A stretch of DNA of 64,000 bases from Haloarcula pellucida (GCF_014647235.1 NZ_BMOU01000007.1:251987-315986), one strand, 5' to 3'. Numbered from the stretch's first letter, positions 7,570 to 16,700 are shown. A program made the numbers and translations. Notes: generated by a model from the letters alone, not told the origin.

Positions 7570-9054
7570 ATGGGGCTGTTCGACAGCATCCGCCGTGCGG
7601 TCGGCCGGGGCGACGACGGGTCGGACGACACCGAGTCGCGACCGGACATGGTCGACGTCACCGCACTCGGTCCCGACGAGTTCCGCGACCGGGCCGAGAA
7701 CGCCGCCAGCGACGGCGATCCGCTCGATTTTTCGATGACCTCACTCGAACGGCTCGACGAGGCCATCGCCGGCCGTGACGACTGGACGGAGGACACGCCG
7801 TCCGACGGGACGGCCTACTCCCCGAAGGCCGTCCAGTTCGGGAGCTACTTCGGCGAGGTGCTGGTCCGTACCTACGACGGCGAGTGGACGGCCGAGGACG
7901 GCTGGGCGGTCGTCGGCCCGGACGACGAGGTGACCGTCGACGTCTTCGAGGTGGCGGCACAGTCGGTCGCCGGCGACCCGGCGTTTGCGGTCGTCGCGGA
8001 GCGGGTAGCCGACGAACGTCGACTCGCTGCGACTGACTCGGCGGAGACAGTCGACGACGCCGACACGACACAGGACTCGGCCGAGACGGACGAGGGTGAC
8101 GGGACAACGGACGCGCCGAGTGAGGACGTGGGCGAGGCGAGCGACGACACTGTGGCCGCGGACCCGGCGGCGTCAGAGGGTGCCGCTGGGACTGTGGCCG
8201 ACGAGGTGTACCCGACGATGGACGCCGTCGAACCCGACGACGGTGACGGACCCGACGGCGACGAGACGACCCCCACGGCCAAGGACGGGGCCGAACGGGC
8301 AGCGGTGGCCGACGACGCGGCAGACGGACACGCCGACGACCCGACGACGACCGCCGAGGCAGTCTCGTCGGACATCAAAAGAGAGCGCGACGCGGAGACG
8401 CCACCCGACCCGCCGGCCGACAGCGACCCCACCGCAGATACGGCGCGAGCGACCAACGCGGCCGAGGCCGAGCAATCCGACGTCGACCTGCTCGGTTCGG
8501 ACGCGGCCGAGTCCGCCGCCGACCAGTCCAGTGAGGGCGATACGGTGGCTACCCCCGAGGACGGCACTGCCCCCGACGACGCGGCGACCGACGGCGAGGT
8601 CGAGATGGGCCCGGTCACGGAGACGGACCCCACGACCGGCGACGGCCTCCGGGCCGAGTACGCCGCGACGGCGGCGGAGTTCACCGACTTCTGGGCCGAA
8701 CGCGACCTCGATTTCACCCCGGCGTCGCTCGCCCGCCTCGACGACCTCGTCGGCGCCGAGTGGGACGACGACCGGTTCGAGGACGCCACCTTCGGGAGCG
8801 AGGCCACGTTCGACGACCGGGCCTTTACGAGCGTCACCACGGAACTCGGGAGCTACTTCGGCGAGGTACTGGTCCGGGAGCTAGACGGCGAGTGGTCCAC
8901 GGACGCCGACCACGAGGCCGTCGTCGTGGTCAGCGGCACCGACGGCCCCCTCGCAGTCCCGGTGTTTCAGGTCGCGGCCAACTCCCTCCGGACGGTGCCG
9001 GTGTTCGCCCGGAGCTACGAGGCCCTGCTCGCCGACCTCGGGCGAGACGCCTGA
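7570..9054 (+). CDS. Protein with two copies of one domain joined by a long acidic linker
   Basis: About 494 residues starting MGLFDSIRRAVGR. Two similar domains of about 110-130 residues sit at the ends. Each contains a near-identical core: FGSYFGEVLVRTYDGEW near residue 92 and LGSYFGEVLVRELDGEW near 430, each followed by a V-x-VFxVAA strand and an FAVVAE or FARSYE helix. Between them lie roughly 220 residues rich in Asp, Glu, Ala and Thr that are probably disordered. I do not recognise the family and see no catalytic motif. ATG at 7570 is preferred over GTG at 7564 because the peptide starts MGLFDS. It follows the helicase gene but has its own promoter-like element. Confidence 0.8.
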   Translation: MGLFDSIRRAVGRGDDGSDDTESRPDMVDVTALGPDEFRDRAENAASDGDPLDFSMTSLERLDEAIAGRDDWTEDTPSDGTAYSPKAVQFGSYFGEVLVRTYDGEWTAEDGWAVVGPDDEVTVDVFEVAAQSVAGDPAFAVVAERVADERRLAATDSAETVDDADTTQDSAETDEGDGTTDAPSEDVGEASDDTVAADPAASEGAAGTVADEVYPTMDAVEPDDGDGPDGDETTPTAKDGAERAAVADDAADGHADDPTTTAEAVSSDIKRERDAETPPDPPADSDPTADTARATNAAEAEQSDVDLLGSDAAESAADQSSEGDTVATPEDGTAPDDAATDGEVEMGPVTETDPTTGDGLRAEYAATAAEFTDFWAERDLDFTPASLARLDDLVGAEWDDDRFEDATFGSEATFDDRAFTSVTTELGSYFGEVLVRELDGEWSTDADHEAVVVVSGTDGPLAVPVFQVAANSLRTVPVFARSYEALLADLGRDA

Positions 9055-9096
9055 TGCAATCCGCAATCTTTTGCCGGACCCGGTCTACTCACCGGT

Positions 9097-10983
9097 GTGT
9101 CCTTGCCTCCGGTCACGCCCGCCATGGCGTTCGTCTTCGCGCTGATACTCGTCGCGCTCGTCCTGTTCGCGACGGAGGCTCTGCCGGTCGACGTGACCGC
9201 AATCACCCTGATGGTCGCGCTGATGCTGGTCGAACCGGTCACCACGACGCTCGTCGACGCCGGTCTGCTGGCTGAACCGCTGTACGTCCTCCACCAGCCC
9301 GGCGACGGCGTCTCGCCGCTGACACAGGGACTCTCGGGGTTCGCCTCGACGGCGACTATCACCGTCCTCGCGATGTTCATCCTCTCGGACGGCGTCCAGC
9401 GGACGGGTATCGTCCAGATGCTCGGGTCACGACTCGCTTCGCTGACTGGCGACAGCGAGACGCGGCAACTTGGTGCCACCGTCGGCCTCGTCGGCCCTAT
9501 CTCCGGCTTTATCAACAACACCGCCGCGGTCGCCATCCTCCTGCCGATGGTGACAGAAATCGCCCACAAGGGCAAGACTTCGCCGTCGAAACTTCTCCTC
9601 CCGCTCTCCTATGCCTCGATGTTCGGTGGGATGCTCACGCTCATCGGCACCTCGACGAACATCCTCGCCTCGCAACTCTCCGCCGAGTTGCTCGGCCACC
9701 CCTTCGGGATGTTCGAGTTCACCCAGCTAGGCATCGTCGTCACCGTCGTCGGCACCGTCTATCTCATGACGGTGGGTCGCTGGCTCGTCCCCGGCCGCAT
9801 CGAGGCCCGAGAGGACCTGACCGACGAGTTCGAGATGGGCGAGTACCTCACCGAAGTCGTCGTCCGCGAGGACTCTCCCATCGTCGGCCAGACGGTCCGT
9901 GGGGCCCTCTCGGAGACGGAGTTCGACGTCGACGTCGTCCAGTTGGTCCGTGGCGACCGAGTCTTCCTCGAACCGCTGGACCCGAAGACGATCCGGCCCG
10001 GCGACGTCTTCGCACTTCGGACCGACCGGGACACGCTGGTCGACCTCCTTGACGCCGAGGGGCTGGACCTCATCCCCGAAGTGGAGGTCGACGACGCGGA
10101 ACTGGAGAGTGCGAGCGAACACCAGAACCTCGTCGAACTCGTCGTCGCCCCGGGCTCGTCGCTCGTCGGCGAGACGCTGACCTCGGCGAACTTCCGACAG
10201 CGCTACGACGCGACGGTGCTGGCCCTGCGCCGCGGTCGCGAACTGTTCCGCCAGCGGATGGACCGCATCACCCTGAAAGTCGGCGACACCCTGCTCGTCC
10301 AGGCCACCGCCGACAGCATCGACCGCCTCAACGTCAACCGGGACTTCATCGTCGCACAGGAGGTCGAACGCCCGGACTTCCGCCGGTCGAAGATCCCCGT
10401 CGCCGTCGGCATCGTCGCCGCCGTCGTCGGCATCGCCGCCCTCACTCCGATTCACATCGTCGTCTCGGCGCTGGCCGGTGCGGTGGCGATGGTCCTGACC
10501 GGGTGTCTGCGCCCGCAGGAACTGTACGACGCCGTCCAGTGGGACGTCATCTTCCTGCTCGCCGGTGTCATCCCGCTGGGTATCGCTTTACAGGCGACCG
10601 GCGGCGCGGACCTGCTCGCGGACCTGTTCGTCCTCGCGGCCCCGAACCTCTCCAGCATCGTCGTGCTGGGCCTGATGTACGTCGTCACCGCCGTGTTGAC
10701 CAACGTCATCTCGAACAACGCCTCCGTCGTGCTGATGATTCCCGTCGCCGTCGAGGCGGCCCAGCAACTGAACGCCAACGCCTTCGCGTTCGTCCTCGCG
10801 GTGACCTTCGCCGCGTCGACGGCGTTCATGACGCCGGTGGGCTACCAGACCAACCTGCTCGTGTACGGCCCCGGTGGCTACCGCTTCACGGACTATCTGA
10901 AAGTCGGTGCACCGTTACAGGCCGTCTTCGCCGTCGTGACCACGCTCGGCATCGCCTTCTTCTGGGGCCTCGCGCCTGCGTGA
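9097..10983 (+). CDS. SLC13/DASS-type anion permease with two RCK_C domains
   Basis: Membrane transporter of 628 residues. Two blocks of hydrophobic helices (about 1-230 and 425-628) flank a soluble region with two TrkA-C/RCK_C repeats (about 249-325 and 343-410). The first half carries SGFINNTAAVAILLPM and GTSTNI; the second carries NVISNNASVVLMIP, the paired Asn-rich signatures of the DASS/ArsB superfamily. Members move sulfate, dicarboxylates or other anions with sodium, and the RCK_C part probably gates transport. The substrate cannot be read from sequence. The start is a GTG at 9097, with ATCTTTTGC about 27 bases upstream, consistent with a leaderless transcript. Confidence 0.88.
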   Translation: MSLPPVTPAMAFVFALILVALVLFATEALPVDVTAITLMVALMLVEPVTTTLVDAGLLAEPLYVLHQPGDGVSPLTQGLSGFASTATITVLAMFILSDGVQRTGIVQMLGSRLASLTGDSETRQLGATVGLVGPISGFINNTAAVAILLPMVTEIAHKGKTSPSKLLLPLSYASMFGGMLTLIGTSTNILASQLSAELLGHPFGMFEFTQLGIVVTVVGTVYLMTVGRWLVPGRIEAREDLTDEFEMGEYLTEVVVREDSPIVGQTVRGALSETEFDVDVVQLVRGDRVFLEPLDPKTIRPGDVFALRTDRDTLVDLLDAEGLDLIPEVEVDDAELESASEHQNLVELVVAPGSSLVGETLTSANFRQRYDATVLALRRGRELFRQRMDRITLKVGDTLLVQATADSIDRLNVNRDFIVAQEVERPDFRRSKIPVAVGIVAAVVGIAALTPIHIVVSALAGAVAMVLTGCLRPQELYDAVQWDVIFLLAGVIPLGIALQATGGADLLADLFVLAAPNLSSIVVLGLMYVVTAVLTNVISNNASVVLMIPVAVEAAQQLNANAFAFVLAVTFAASTAFMTPVGYQTNLLVYGPGGYRFTDYLKVGAPLQAVFAVVTTLGIAFFWGLAPA

Positions 10984-11000
10984 CACGGCCCGCCGCCCAA

Positions 11001-11012
11001 CGAAACCCTTTA
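11001..11012 (+). promoter_or_regulatory. Promoter of tRNA-Pro
   Basis: CGAAACCCTTTA, a BRE-plus-TATA arrangement typical of haloarchaeal stable RNA genes, ends 28 bases before the tRNA-Pro 5' end. Confidence 0.6.
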
Positions 11013-11039
11013 CTCGGTGACGGGCAGAAGTGGTGGTAC

Positions 11040-11112
11040 GGGATCGTGGGGTAGCTTGGTAACCTTCGGGCCTTGGGTGCCCGTGCCCCTAGTTCAAATC
11101 TGGGCGATCCCA
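11040..11112 (+). tRNA. tRNA-Pro (TGG)
   Basis: The acceptor GGGATCG pairs with CGATCCC, with A as discriminator at 11112. The anticodon arm CGGGC-CTTGGGT-GCCCG gives anticodon TGG. The T arm is CCTAG-TTCAAAT-CTGGG. No intron is present and CCA is not encoded. Confidence 0.95.
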
Positions 11113-11186
11113 TCCAACTCCTTTATCTCCCCGAGTTACGTCTCCGCCCGAACCTTCTTGCCCCGTAGAACCGTCATCGTCTCTAG

Positions 11187-12362
11187 ATGACGGACTACAC
11201 CGACCCCGGCTGGCTTCGGGACCGGATGCGGGCGGTGCTGGAGTTCTACTATCCGACGTGCGTCGACGAGCGACACGGCGGGTTCGTCGCGCAACTAGAC
11301 GCCGACACAGGCGAGGTGTACGACCCGGACAGCAAGCACCTCGTCGCGGCGGCGCGGTTCACCCGGAACTTCGCGCTGGCGAGCGAGGTGTTCGGCGACG
11401 TGTGGTGGCGCGAAGCGGCCGAGCGCGGCGTCGAGTTCCTGCAGGACCACTTCCGGGATGCCGACCGCGGCGGCTATCACTGGGTACTCGACGGCACGAC
11501 GCCGACGGACTCCCGCCGGGTCTGCTACGGCCACGCCTTCGTCGTCCTCGCGTACGCTCGGGCGGCCGACGCGGGCGTCCAGAACGCCGGGAAGTATCTG
11601 GCCCAGACGTGGGACCTGCTGGACGAGCGCTTCTTCGAAGCGGAGCACGGCCTCTATCGTAGCGGGTGGGACGCCGACTGGAGCGAGGCCGACCCCTACC
11701 GGGGCCAGAACGCGAACATGCACGCCTGCGAGGCGGCGCTGGTCGCCTACGAAGTCACCGGCGAGCAACACTACCTCGACAGAGCGGCGACCGTCGCCAA
11801 GCGGCTCTGTGTCGACCTCTCGACGGACGACGGCCGTCTCTGGGAGCACTTCGAGACCGACTGGACGCCCGACTTCGACTACAACCGGGACGACCCGGCC
11901 CACCAGTTCCGGCCGTGGGGGTACCAACCGGGCCACCACATCGAGTGGGCGAAACTCCTCTCGATTCTCGACCGGCACCTCGACGTCCAGTGGCCCGGCC
12001 AGCGCGCGCCCGACCTGTTCGAGACGGCGCTCGACGGGTGGGACGACGAACGTGGCGGCTTCTACTACACGCTGGACGAGGACGACGACCCGGTCGTCGA
12101 CGACAAGTATAGCTGGGAAGTCGCCGAGGCTATCGGCGCCGCAGCGGCGCTCGCAGAACGCACGGACGACGACTGGTACCGGGAGTGGTACGAGCGGTTC
12201 TGGGAGTACGCGCTCGACACCATGGTCGCGCCTACGGGTGGGTGGCACGAGCGGGCCGACGCCGACAACGAGGCGTACCCGGCCGGCGACGGTCCCGCGG
12301 TCGAACCCGGCTACCATCCCGTCGGCGCGTGTTACGAGAGTCTGCGGAGTCTCGGCGAGTGA
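11187..12362 (+). CDS. AGE-family sugar epimerase/isomerase
   Basis: 391 residues matching the N-acylglucosamine 2-epimerase / cellobiose 2-epimerase (alpha/alpha)6-barrel family. The N-terminus has the ERHGGF segment typical of this family, then the RFTRNFALA, CYGHAFVVLAYA and PYRGQNANMHACEAAL segments. The C-terminal half has GHHIEWAKLL and KYSWEVAEAIGA. His residues in the GHAF and GHHIEW segments correspond to the acid-base catalysts of the family. It probably acts on a free sugar or aldose-ketose pair; the substrate is uncertain. CGAACCTTCTTG at 11149-11160 is a likely promoter. It stands alone between tRNA-Pro and mcm. Confidence 0.85.
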   Translation: MTDYTDPGWLRDRMRAVLEFYYPTCVDERHGGFVAQLDADTGEVYDPDSKHLVAAARFTRNFALASEVFGDVWWREAAERGVEFLQDHFRDADRGGYHWVLDGTTPTDSRRVCYGHAFVVLAYARAADAGVQNAGKYLAQTWDLLDERFFEAEHGLYRSGWDADWSEADPYRGQNANMHACEAALVAYEVTGEQHYLDRAATVAKRLCVDLSTDDGRLWEHFETDWTPDFDYNRDDPAHQFRPWGYQPGHHIEWAKLLSILDRHLDVQWPGQRAPDLFETALDGWDDERGGFYYTLDEDDDPVVDDKYSWEVAEAIGAAAALAERTDDDWYREWYERFWEYALDTMVAPTGGWHERADADNEAYPAGDGPAVEPGYHPVGACYESLRSLGE

Positions 12363-12444
12363 CCGACCCACCCCTTCGTTTCGGGACGAACCTATCGCAG
12401 TCACGCACATCGTAGCCGCCATCGATCACTTCCACTCAGGTTTG

Positions 12445-12456
12445 CGAACCTTCTTA
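12445..12456 (+). promoter_or_regulatory. mcm promoter
   Basis: CGAACCTTCTTA lies about 34 bases before the mcm ATG. It is the same string, except for the last base, as the element upstream of the AGE-family gene. Confidence 0.5.
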
Positions 12457-12486
12457 GGCGAGTGGGCGTAACCTCTGTGCACTCAG

Positions 12487-14583
12487 ATGGCGACCGCCGA
12501 GAACACCGAACTCATCGACCGCTTCGAGGAGTTCTACCGCAACTACTACCGAAACGAAATCGGTGAGCTCGCCCAGAAATACCCGAACGACCAGAAGTCG
12601 CTGTACGTCGACTGGCAGGACCTCTACCGGTTCGACCCCGACCTCGCCGACGACTACCGCACGAAACCGGAGCAACTGCAAGAGTACGCCGAGGAAGCCT
12701 TGCGCCTCTATGACCTCCCGGTGGACGTCTCGCTCGGGCAGGCCCACGTTCGCGTCCGGAACCTCCCCGAGTCCGAGGACATCAGGGAGATACGCCACGA
12801 ACACCACGGCAACCTCATCGCCGTACAGGGCATCGTCCGCAAGGCGACGGACGTTCGGCCGAAGGTCCTCACTGCCGCCTTCGAGTGCCAGCGCTGTGGC
12901 ACCCTCACCCGTATCCCACAGGCCGCCGGCGACTTTCAGGAACCCCACGAGTGTCAGGGCTGTGAACGACAGGGCCCGTTCCGCCTGAACACCGACCAGT
13001 CCGAGTTCATCGACGCCCAGAAGATCCGCGTTCAGGAGTCCCCGGAGGGCCTTCGCGGCGGGGAGACGCCCCAGTCCATCGACATCAACATCGAGGACGA
13101 CATCACGGGGAAGGTCACTGCCGGCGACCACGTCCGCGCGACGGGAATCCTCAAACTCGACCAGCAGGGCTCGGACCAGGACAAGTCCCCGATGTTCGAC
13201 ATCTACATGGACGGTGTCAGCATCGTCATCGAGGACGAGCAGTTCGAGGACATGGAGATTACCGACGCCGACAAGACGGAGATCGTCGAACTCTCCAACG
13301 AACCCGACATCTACGACCAGATGGTCGGCGCCATCGCCCCCTCCATCTACGGCTACGAGAAGGAGAAGCTCGCGATGATGCTCCAGCTGTTCTCGGGGGT
13401 GACCAAGGACCTTCCTGACGGTTCGCGTATACGTGGCGACCTCCATATGTTGCTGATAGGAGACCCTGGGACCGGGAAATCCCAGATGTTATCATATATC
13501 CGAGAGATCGCGCCCCGGTCCGTCTACACCTCCGGCAAGGGGTCCAGTTCAGCAGGGCTGACCGCAGCAGCCGTCCGCGACGACTTCGGCGACGGCCAGC
13601 AGTGGACGCTCGAAGCGGGGGCGCTCGTCCTCGCGGACCAGGGCATCGCCGCGGTGGACGAACTCGACAAGATGAGTCCCGAGGACCGCTCGGCGATGCA
13701 CGAGGCGCTCGAACAGCAGCGTATCAGCGTCTCGAAGGCCGGTATCAACGCGACGCTCAAATCGCGGTGTTCGTTGCTAGGTGCCGCGAACCCGAAGTAC
13801 GGCCGCTTCGACCAGTACGAACCCATCGGCGAGCAGATCGACTTAGAACCCGCGCTCATCTCCCGATTCGACCTCATCTTCACCGTCACCGACAAGCCCG
13901 ACGAGGAGGCCGACCGCAACCTCGCGGAACACATCATCCAGACGAACTACGCGGGCGAACTGCACACCCACCGCACGCAGAACCCGACCTCGAACTTCTC
14001 CGAGGAAGAAGTCGACACCGTCACCGACGAGGTGGCGCCGACCATCGAACCGGACCTCCTCCGGAAGTACGTCGCCTACGCGAAACGGAACTGCTTCCCG
14101 ACGATGACCGAGGAGGCGAAGACGGTCATCGAGGACTTCTACGTCGACCTGCGCCTGAAGGGCCAGGACGACGACGCGCCGGTGCCGGTGACCGCCCGGA
14201 AACTCGAAGCGCTGGTCCGGCTGGCCGAGGCGTCGGCGCGCATCCGCCTCTCGGATACCGTCGAGGAGGCGGACGCCGACCGGGCGGTCGACATCGCCCA
14301 CTACTGCCTGAAAGAGATCGGTGTCGACCCCGAGACCGGCGAGTTCGACGCCGACGTGGTCGAGACCGGCACCTCGAAGAGCCAGCGCGACCGCATCCAG
14401 AACATCCGGGGCATCATCGCCGACATCGAGGACGAGTACGACGAAGGCGCGCCGATCGACGTCGTCGTCGAACGCGCCGAGGAGGTCGGCATCGACGAGT
14501 CGAAGGCCGAACACGAGATAGAGAAACTCAAACAGAAAGGCGAGGTGTACGAACCTCGTACCGACCACCTTCGGACGACGTAG
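12487..14583 (+). CDS. mcm: Replicative DNA helicase MCM
   Basis: Minichromosome maintenance helicase of 698 residues, complete and without an intein. The N-terminal domain carries a Cys4 zinc site (C134, C137, C156, C159). The AAA+ core has Walker A GDPGTGKS at residues 325-332, Walker B LADQGIAAVDELDKM, and the arginine finger SRFDLIF. A winged-helix C-terminus ends about residue 698. It unwinds DNA at replication forks as a hexamer. Codon use over the Walker A segment (about 13415-13510) differs sharply from the rest of the gene; see findings. The next gene begins directly after the TAG. Confidence 0.98.
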   Translation: MATAENTELIDRFEEFYRNYYRNEIGELAQKYPNDQKSLYVDWQDLYRFDPDLADDYRTKPEQLQEYAEEALRLYDLPVDVSLGQAHVRVRNLPESEDIREIRHEHHGNLIAVQGIVRKATDVRPKVLTAAFECQRCGTLTRIPQAAGDFQEPHECQGCERQGPFRLNTDQSEFIDAQKIRVQESPEGLRGGETPQSIDINIEDDITGKVTAGDHVRATGILKLDQQGSDQDKSPMFDIYMDGVSIVIEDEQFEDMEITDADKTEIVELSNEPDIYDQMVGAIAPSIYGYEKEKLAMMLQLFSGVTKDLPDGSRIRGDLHMLLIGDPGTGKSQMLSYIREIAPRSVYTSGKGSSSAGLTAAAVRDDFGDGQQWTLEAGALVLADQGIAAVDELDKMSPEDRSAMHEALEQQRISVSKAGINATLKSRCSLLGAANPKYGRFDQYEPIGEQIDLEPALISRFDLIFTVTDKPDEEADRNLAEHIIQTNYAGELHTHRTQNPTSNFSEEEVDTVTDEVAPTIEPDLLRKYVAYAKRNCFPTMTEEAKTVIEDFYVDLRLKGQDDDAPVPVTARKLEALVRLAEASARIRLSDTVEEADADRAVDIAHYCLKEIGVDPETGEFDADVVETGTSKSQRDRIQNIRGIIADIEDEYDEGAPIDVVVERAEEVGIDESKAEHEIEKLKQKGEVYEPRTDHLRTT

Positions 14584-14856
14584 ATGGACCGCATCTCAGC
14601 CCTCCGGAACGTCGAGGAAGCGCTCGCCGCCTTCGAGGCCGGCGAGTGCTCGCTCTCGGACCTCGAATCGGATGTCCGCGGCGTGTTACGGACCTACGCT
14701 GCCGACTTCGAGGGCGATCTACAGGCGTACCGGGCCAGCGGTGACGGGCCGGCGGACGGTCTCGTCGTCCTCGCCGCGTCGGAACCCGAAGCGCGAGAGC
14801 GGGTCGCCGAACTCGTCGCTGGCTCCGTGACGTTTTCAGTATCGGCCGTCGACTGA
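14584..14856 (+). CDS. Small acidic protein downstream of mcm
   Basis: 90 residues, starting immediately after the mcm stop codon (TAG-ATG) and so probably translated from the mcm message. The N-terminal half is helical and acidic (NVEEALAAFEAGECSLSDL). The C-terminal half reads like a short beta-alpha unit ending VTFSVSAVD. There are no catalytic motifs or membrane segment. It is the first of a run of unknown genes behind mcm. A role at the replisome is suggested only by position. Confidence 0.75.
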   Translation: MDRISALRNVEEALAAFEAGECSLSDLESDVRGVLRTYAADFEGDLQAYRASGDGPADGLVVLAASEPEARERVAELVAGSVTFSVSAVD

Positions 14857-14884
14857 GCGGTCTGTGGACGACCAGCGGAACACT

Positions 14885-15493
14885 ATGTGTGAAATACCCG
14901 ACACCATCGCGAACGCCAGTACTACCCTGCTGTGTCACTCGCCGATGCCCGGAGAGAGTGGGTACGCTGGGAGCGAGACCTGTCTGGGCCTGTTGTCGTC
15001 GGCGGGGCTGGACGCCACGGTCGTGTTGGTGACGTTTACGTGCCCGCCGGCGGCGTGTCTCGAGGCGTATCCGCGTGCTGTCGGGACCGACGACGCCCCC
15101 TCGCTGACCGTCGTCGCCGTCGGTGAGGCGTCGACGGCGGCCGACCCCTCGATTGCGGACGTCGACGTCGACACCGTCTCGACGCCGAGCGACCTGACCT
15201 GTCTCGGTATCACGCTGAGTCAGGAATTATCGGCGGCCGACGACGTCGTCCTCTGTTTCGACTCGCTGACCGCACTGCTCCAGAACGTCCCCGTAGAGAC
15301 GGTGTACGAGTTCCTCCACGCCGTCGTCGGGCAACTCGACGCGGCCGACGCTAGCGCACACGTCCACCTCGACCCGACCGCTCACGACCGACAGACGGTC
15401 GACACGCTGGCGCCGCTGTTCGACACCGTCGTCGAGGTGGACGACGGCGAGCGGACGGTTCGGACGAGACAATTTTCGAGAGAGACAACGTAA
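14885..15493 (+). CDS. Haloarchaeal RecA/KaiC-fold-like protein without P-loop (DUF7504-like)
   Basis: 202 residues. The sequence reads as a RecA/KaiC-like alpha/beta fold: an opening strand TTLLCHSPM where a Walker A strand would be but without GxxxxGKT, a VVLVTFTCPP strand, and DVVLCFDSLTALLQ in the Walker B position. This pattern is common in haloarchaeal DUF7504-type proteins, which often accompany signalling genes. I chose ATG 14885 over GTG 14864 because homologous-looking sequence begins near it. It cannot bind ATP in the usual way and may be a signalling or scaffold relic. Confidence 0.72.
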   Translation: MCEIPDTIANASTTLLCHSPMPGESGYAGSETCLGLLSSAGLDATVVLVTFTCPPAACLEAYPRAVGTDDAPSLTVVAVGEASTAADPSIADVDVDTVSTPSDLTCLGITLSQELSAADDVVLCFDSLTALLQNVPVETVYEFLHAVVGQLDAADASAHVHLDPTAHDRQTVDTLAPLFDTVVEVDDGERTVRTRQFSRETT

Positions 15494-15494
15494 A

Positions 15495-15503
15495 TTTTTA
15501 TAC
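15495..15503 (+). promoter_or_regulatory. Internal promoter TTTTTATAC
   Basis: A strong TATA box in the 32-base gap before the GTG at 15526, spaced about 27 bases, as for a leaderless transcript. It gives the second half of the mcm cluster its own start. Confidence 0.6.
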
Positions 15504-15525
15504 TCGGGGGAAGGACCGTTCGGCA

Positions 15526-15861
15526 GTGCTGTTGGTCGTGGCCCATTCGCGTCCCGCCCGCCGTGACCTGCGCAACGTCTGCCGAGCGCACGATGACTGC
15601 GTCGTCAGGCGGTTCGGACGGGCGGCGCTGCTGTCGTGGACGGAGTTCGCCGCGTTTCAGGCCCTCCGCCTCCACGAGAAACACGGACTCGACGTCCAGC
15701 TAGAGCGTGTGGTCCCGTTCGAACCCGCCGACGTGCCCGACCACGTACAGGAAGCGGCCGACACCTACGAGGACCGCGACCATCCGTCGACGCCGTACGC
15801 GCGGTTCGCGTCGGGGCGGGACCTGCCGGCCCCCGACGAGATGCGGGGGGCCGACCTGTGA
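15526..15861 (+). CDS. Unknown haloarchaeal protein, 111 residues
   Basis: Starts at GTG 15526, at leaderless distance from a clear TATA box. The N-terminus MLLVVAHSRPARRDLRN is a hydrophobic strand followed by a basic helix, and the C-terminal half is acidic. There is no membrane segment and no known motif. The stop overlaps the start of the next gene (GTGA), so the two are coupled. It is part of the run of unknown genes between mcm and the MinD-like gene. Confidence 0.7.
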   Translation: MLLVVAHSRPARRDLRNVCRAHDDCVVRRFGRAALLSWTEFAAFQALRLHEKHGLDVQLERVVPFEPADVPDHVQEAADTYEDRDHPSTPYARFASGRDLPAPDEMRGADL

Positions 15862-16667
15862 GGCTCACCGTCGGCGGCACGACGTACGAAGGCCGTGTCG
15901 TCGACCTCCGGGGGCGGGCGGTCGATGGCGCGACACTCGCGGCGGCCGTTCGCGGCGACCGCTGCCTCCCCGCTGTCGCTTCCGCCGACCCGCCGCCGGT
16001 GTACGACTACTGTGGCCACGTCCACGCTGCGATGGGTCTCCGAACGCGGACGGCTCTCGCCGCCGCCGGCCGCTCCCGTGGCTACGAGACCCCACACGAC
16101 GACGCGATCGACGAGTTGCGCGAGCAACTGGCGTCGTCGGACCCCGACGCGCCGTCGTTGCCCTCGGTCCGTGACGACGTCTCCCGGTCGACGCTCGCGG
16201 ACCAGCGGGAGGCGGCGGCCACCCAGCGCGGTCGGTTAGAGGCCCGACGGACACTCGGTGTCGACACCGATGCCGCCGAGCAGGCGGTCCGCGAGGCCAC
16301 CCGGACGCTCAGCGAGCGCGAGACCGAGCGAGTCGCCGCCGAGGAGAGTCGGCGGCGTCGGCGCGAACTGGCACGGGCCTACCGAGACCGGCTGGCCGAG
16401 CGGCGTCAACTCGCCGATGCCCTCGCGAACCGGCAGCGCGACGCCCGCGAGTGTCTCGTAAACCGCCTCCACGATCGGTACGTCGCGGCGCTAGAGGCAG
16501 TCCCGGGATCGCGACCGACCGACCCGTTCGAGGCGTCACCGGTGACGGCCGCTCTGGCCGTCCTCCGCATCGCCCGGACCGAGGCTCCGGTCGTCGTCGG
16601 AACCGACTGCTTTGCCGACCCGACGGCGGCCGCAGACGTCCTCGACGCGCCGATTATCCGGTGCTGA
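15858..16667 (+). CDS. Unknown protein with long charged coiled coil
   Basis: 269 residues from GTG 15858, which overlaps the previous stop. The N-terminal 90 residues form a compact domain (VGGTTYEGRVVDLRG, YDYCGHVHAAMG). About residues 110-220 are an Arg/Glu/Ala-rich segment that reads as a coiled coil. The C-terminus returns to a small beta/alpha unit (APVVVGTDCF, APIIRC). A larger open frame continues upstream, but its extra part is Arg-rich shadow of the previous gene. The coiled coil suggests a structural or DNA-tethered role; no function is assigned. Confidence 0.72.
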   Translation: MRLTVGGTTYEGRVVDLRGRAVDGATLAAAVRGDRCLPAVASADPPPVYDYCGHVHAAMGLRTRTALAAAGRSRGYETPHDDAIDELREQLASSDPDAPSLPSVRDDVSRSTLADQREAAATQRGRLEARRTLGVDTDAAEQAVREATRTLSERETERVAAEESRRRRRELARAYRDRLAERRQLADALANRQRDARECLVNRLHDRYVAALEAVPGSRPTDPFEASPVTAALAVLRIARTEAPVVVGTDCFADPTAAADVLDAPIIRC

Positions 16668-16669
16668 GG

Positions 16670-16676
16670 TTTAAAT
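16670..16676 (+). promoter_or_regulatory. TATA box TTTAAAT
   Basis: TTTAAAT lies about 28 bases before the ATG at 16701 and two bases after the previous stop codon. It is a probable leaderless promoter for the 16701 gene and the coupled MinD-like gene. Confidence 0.6.
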
Positions 16677-16700
16677 CCGAACGGGCGGCCACCTCGGGCC

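Noticed and set aside
12487-14583. Intein in mcm
   Set aside because: The helicase reads through without insertion; only the codon oddity at the P-loop remains.
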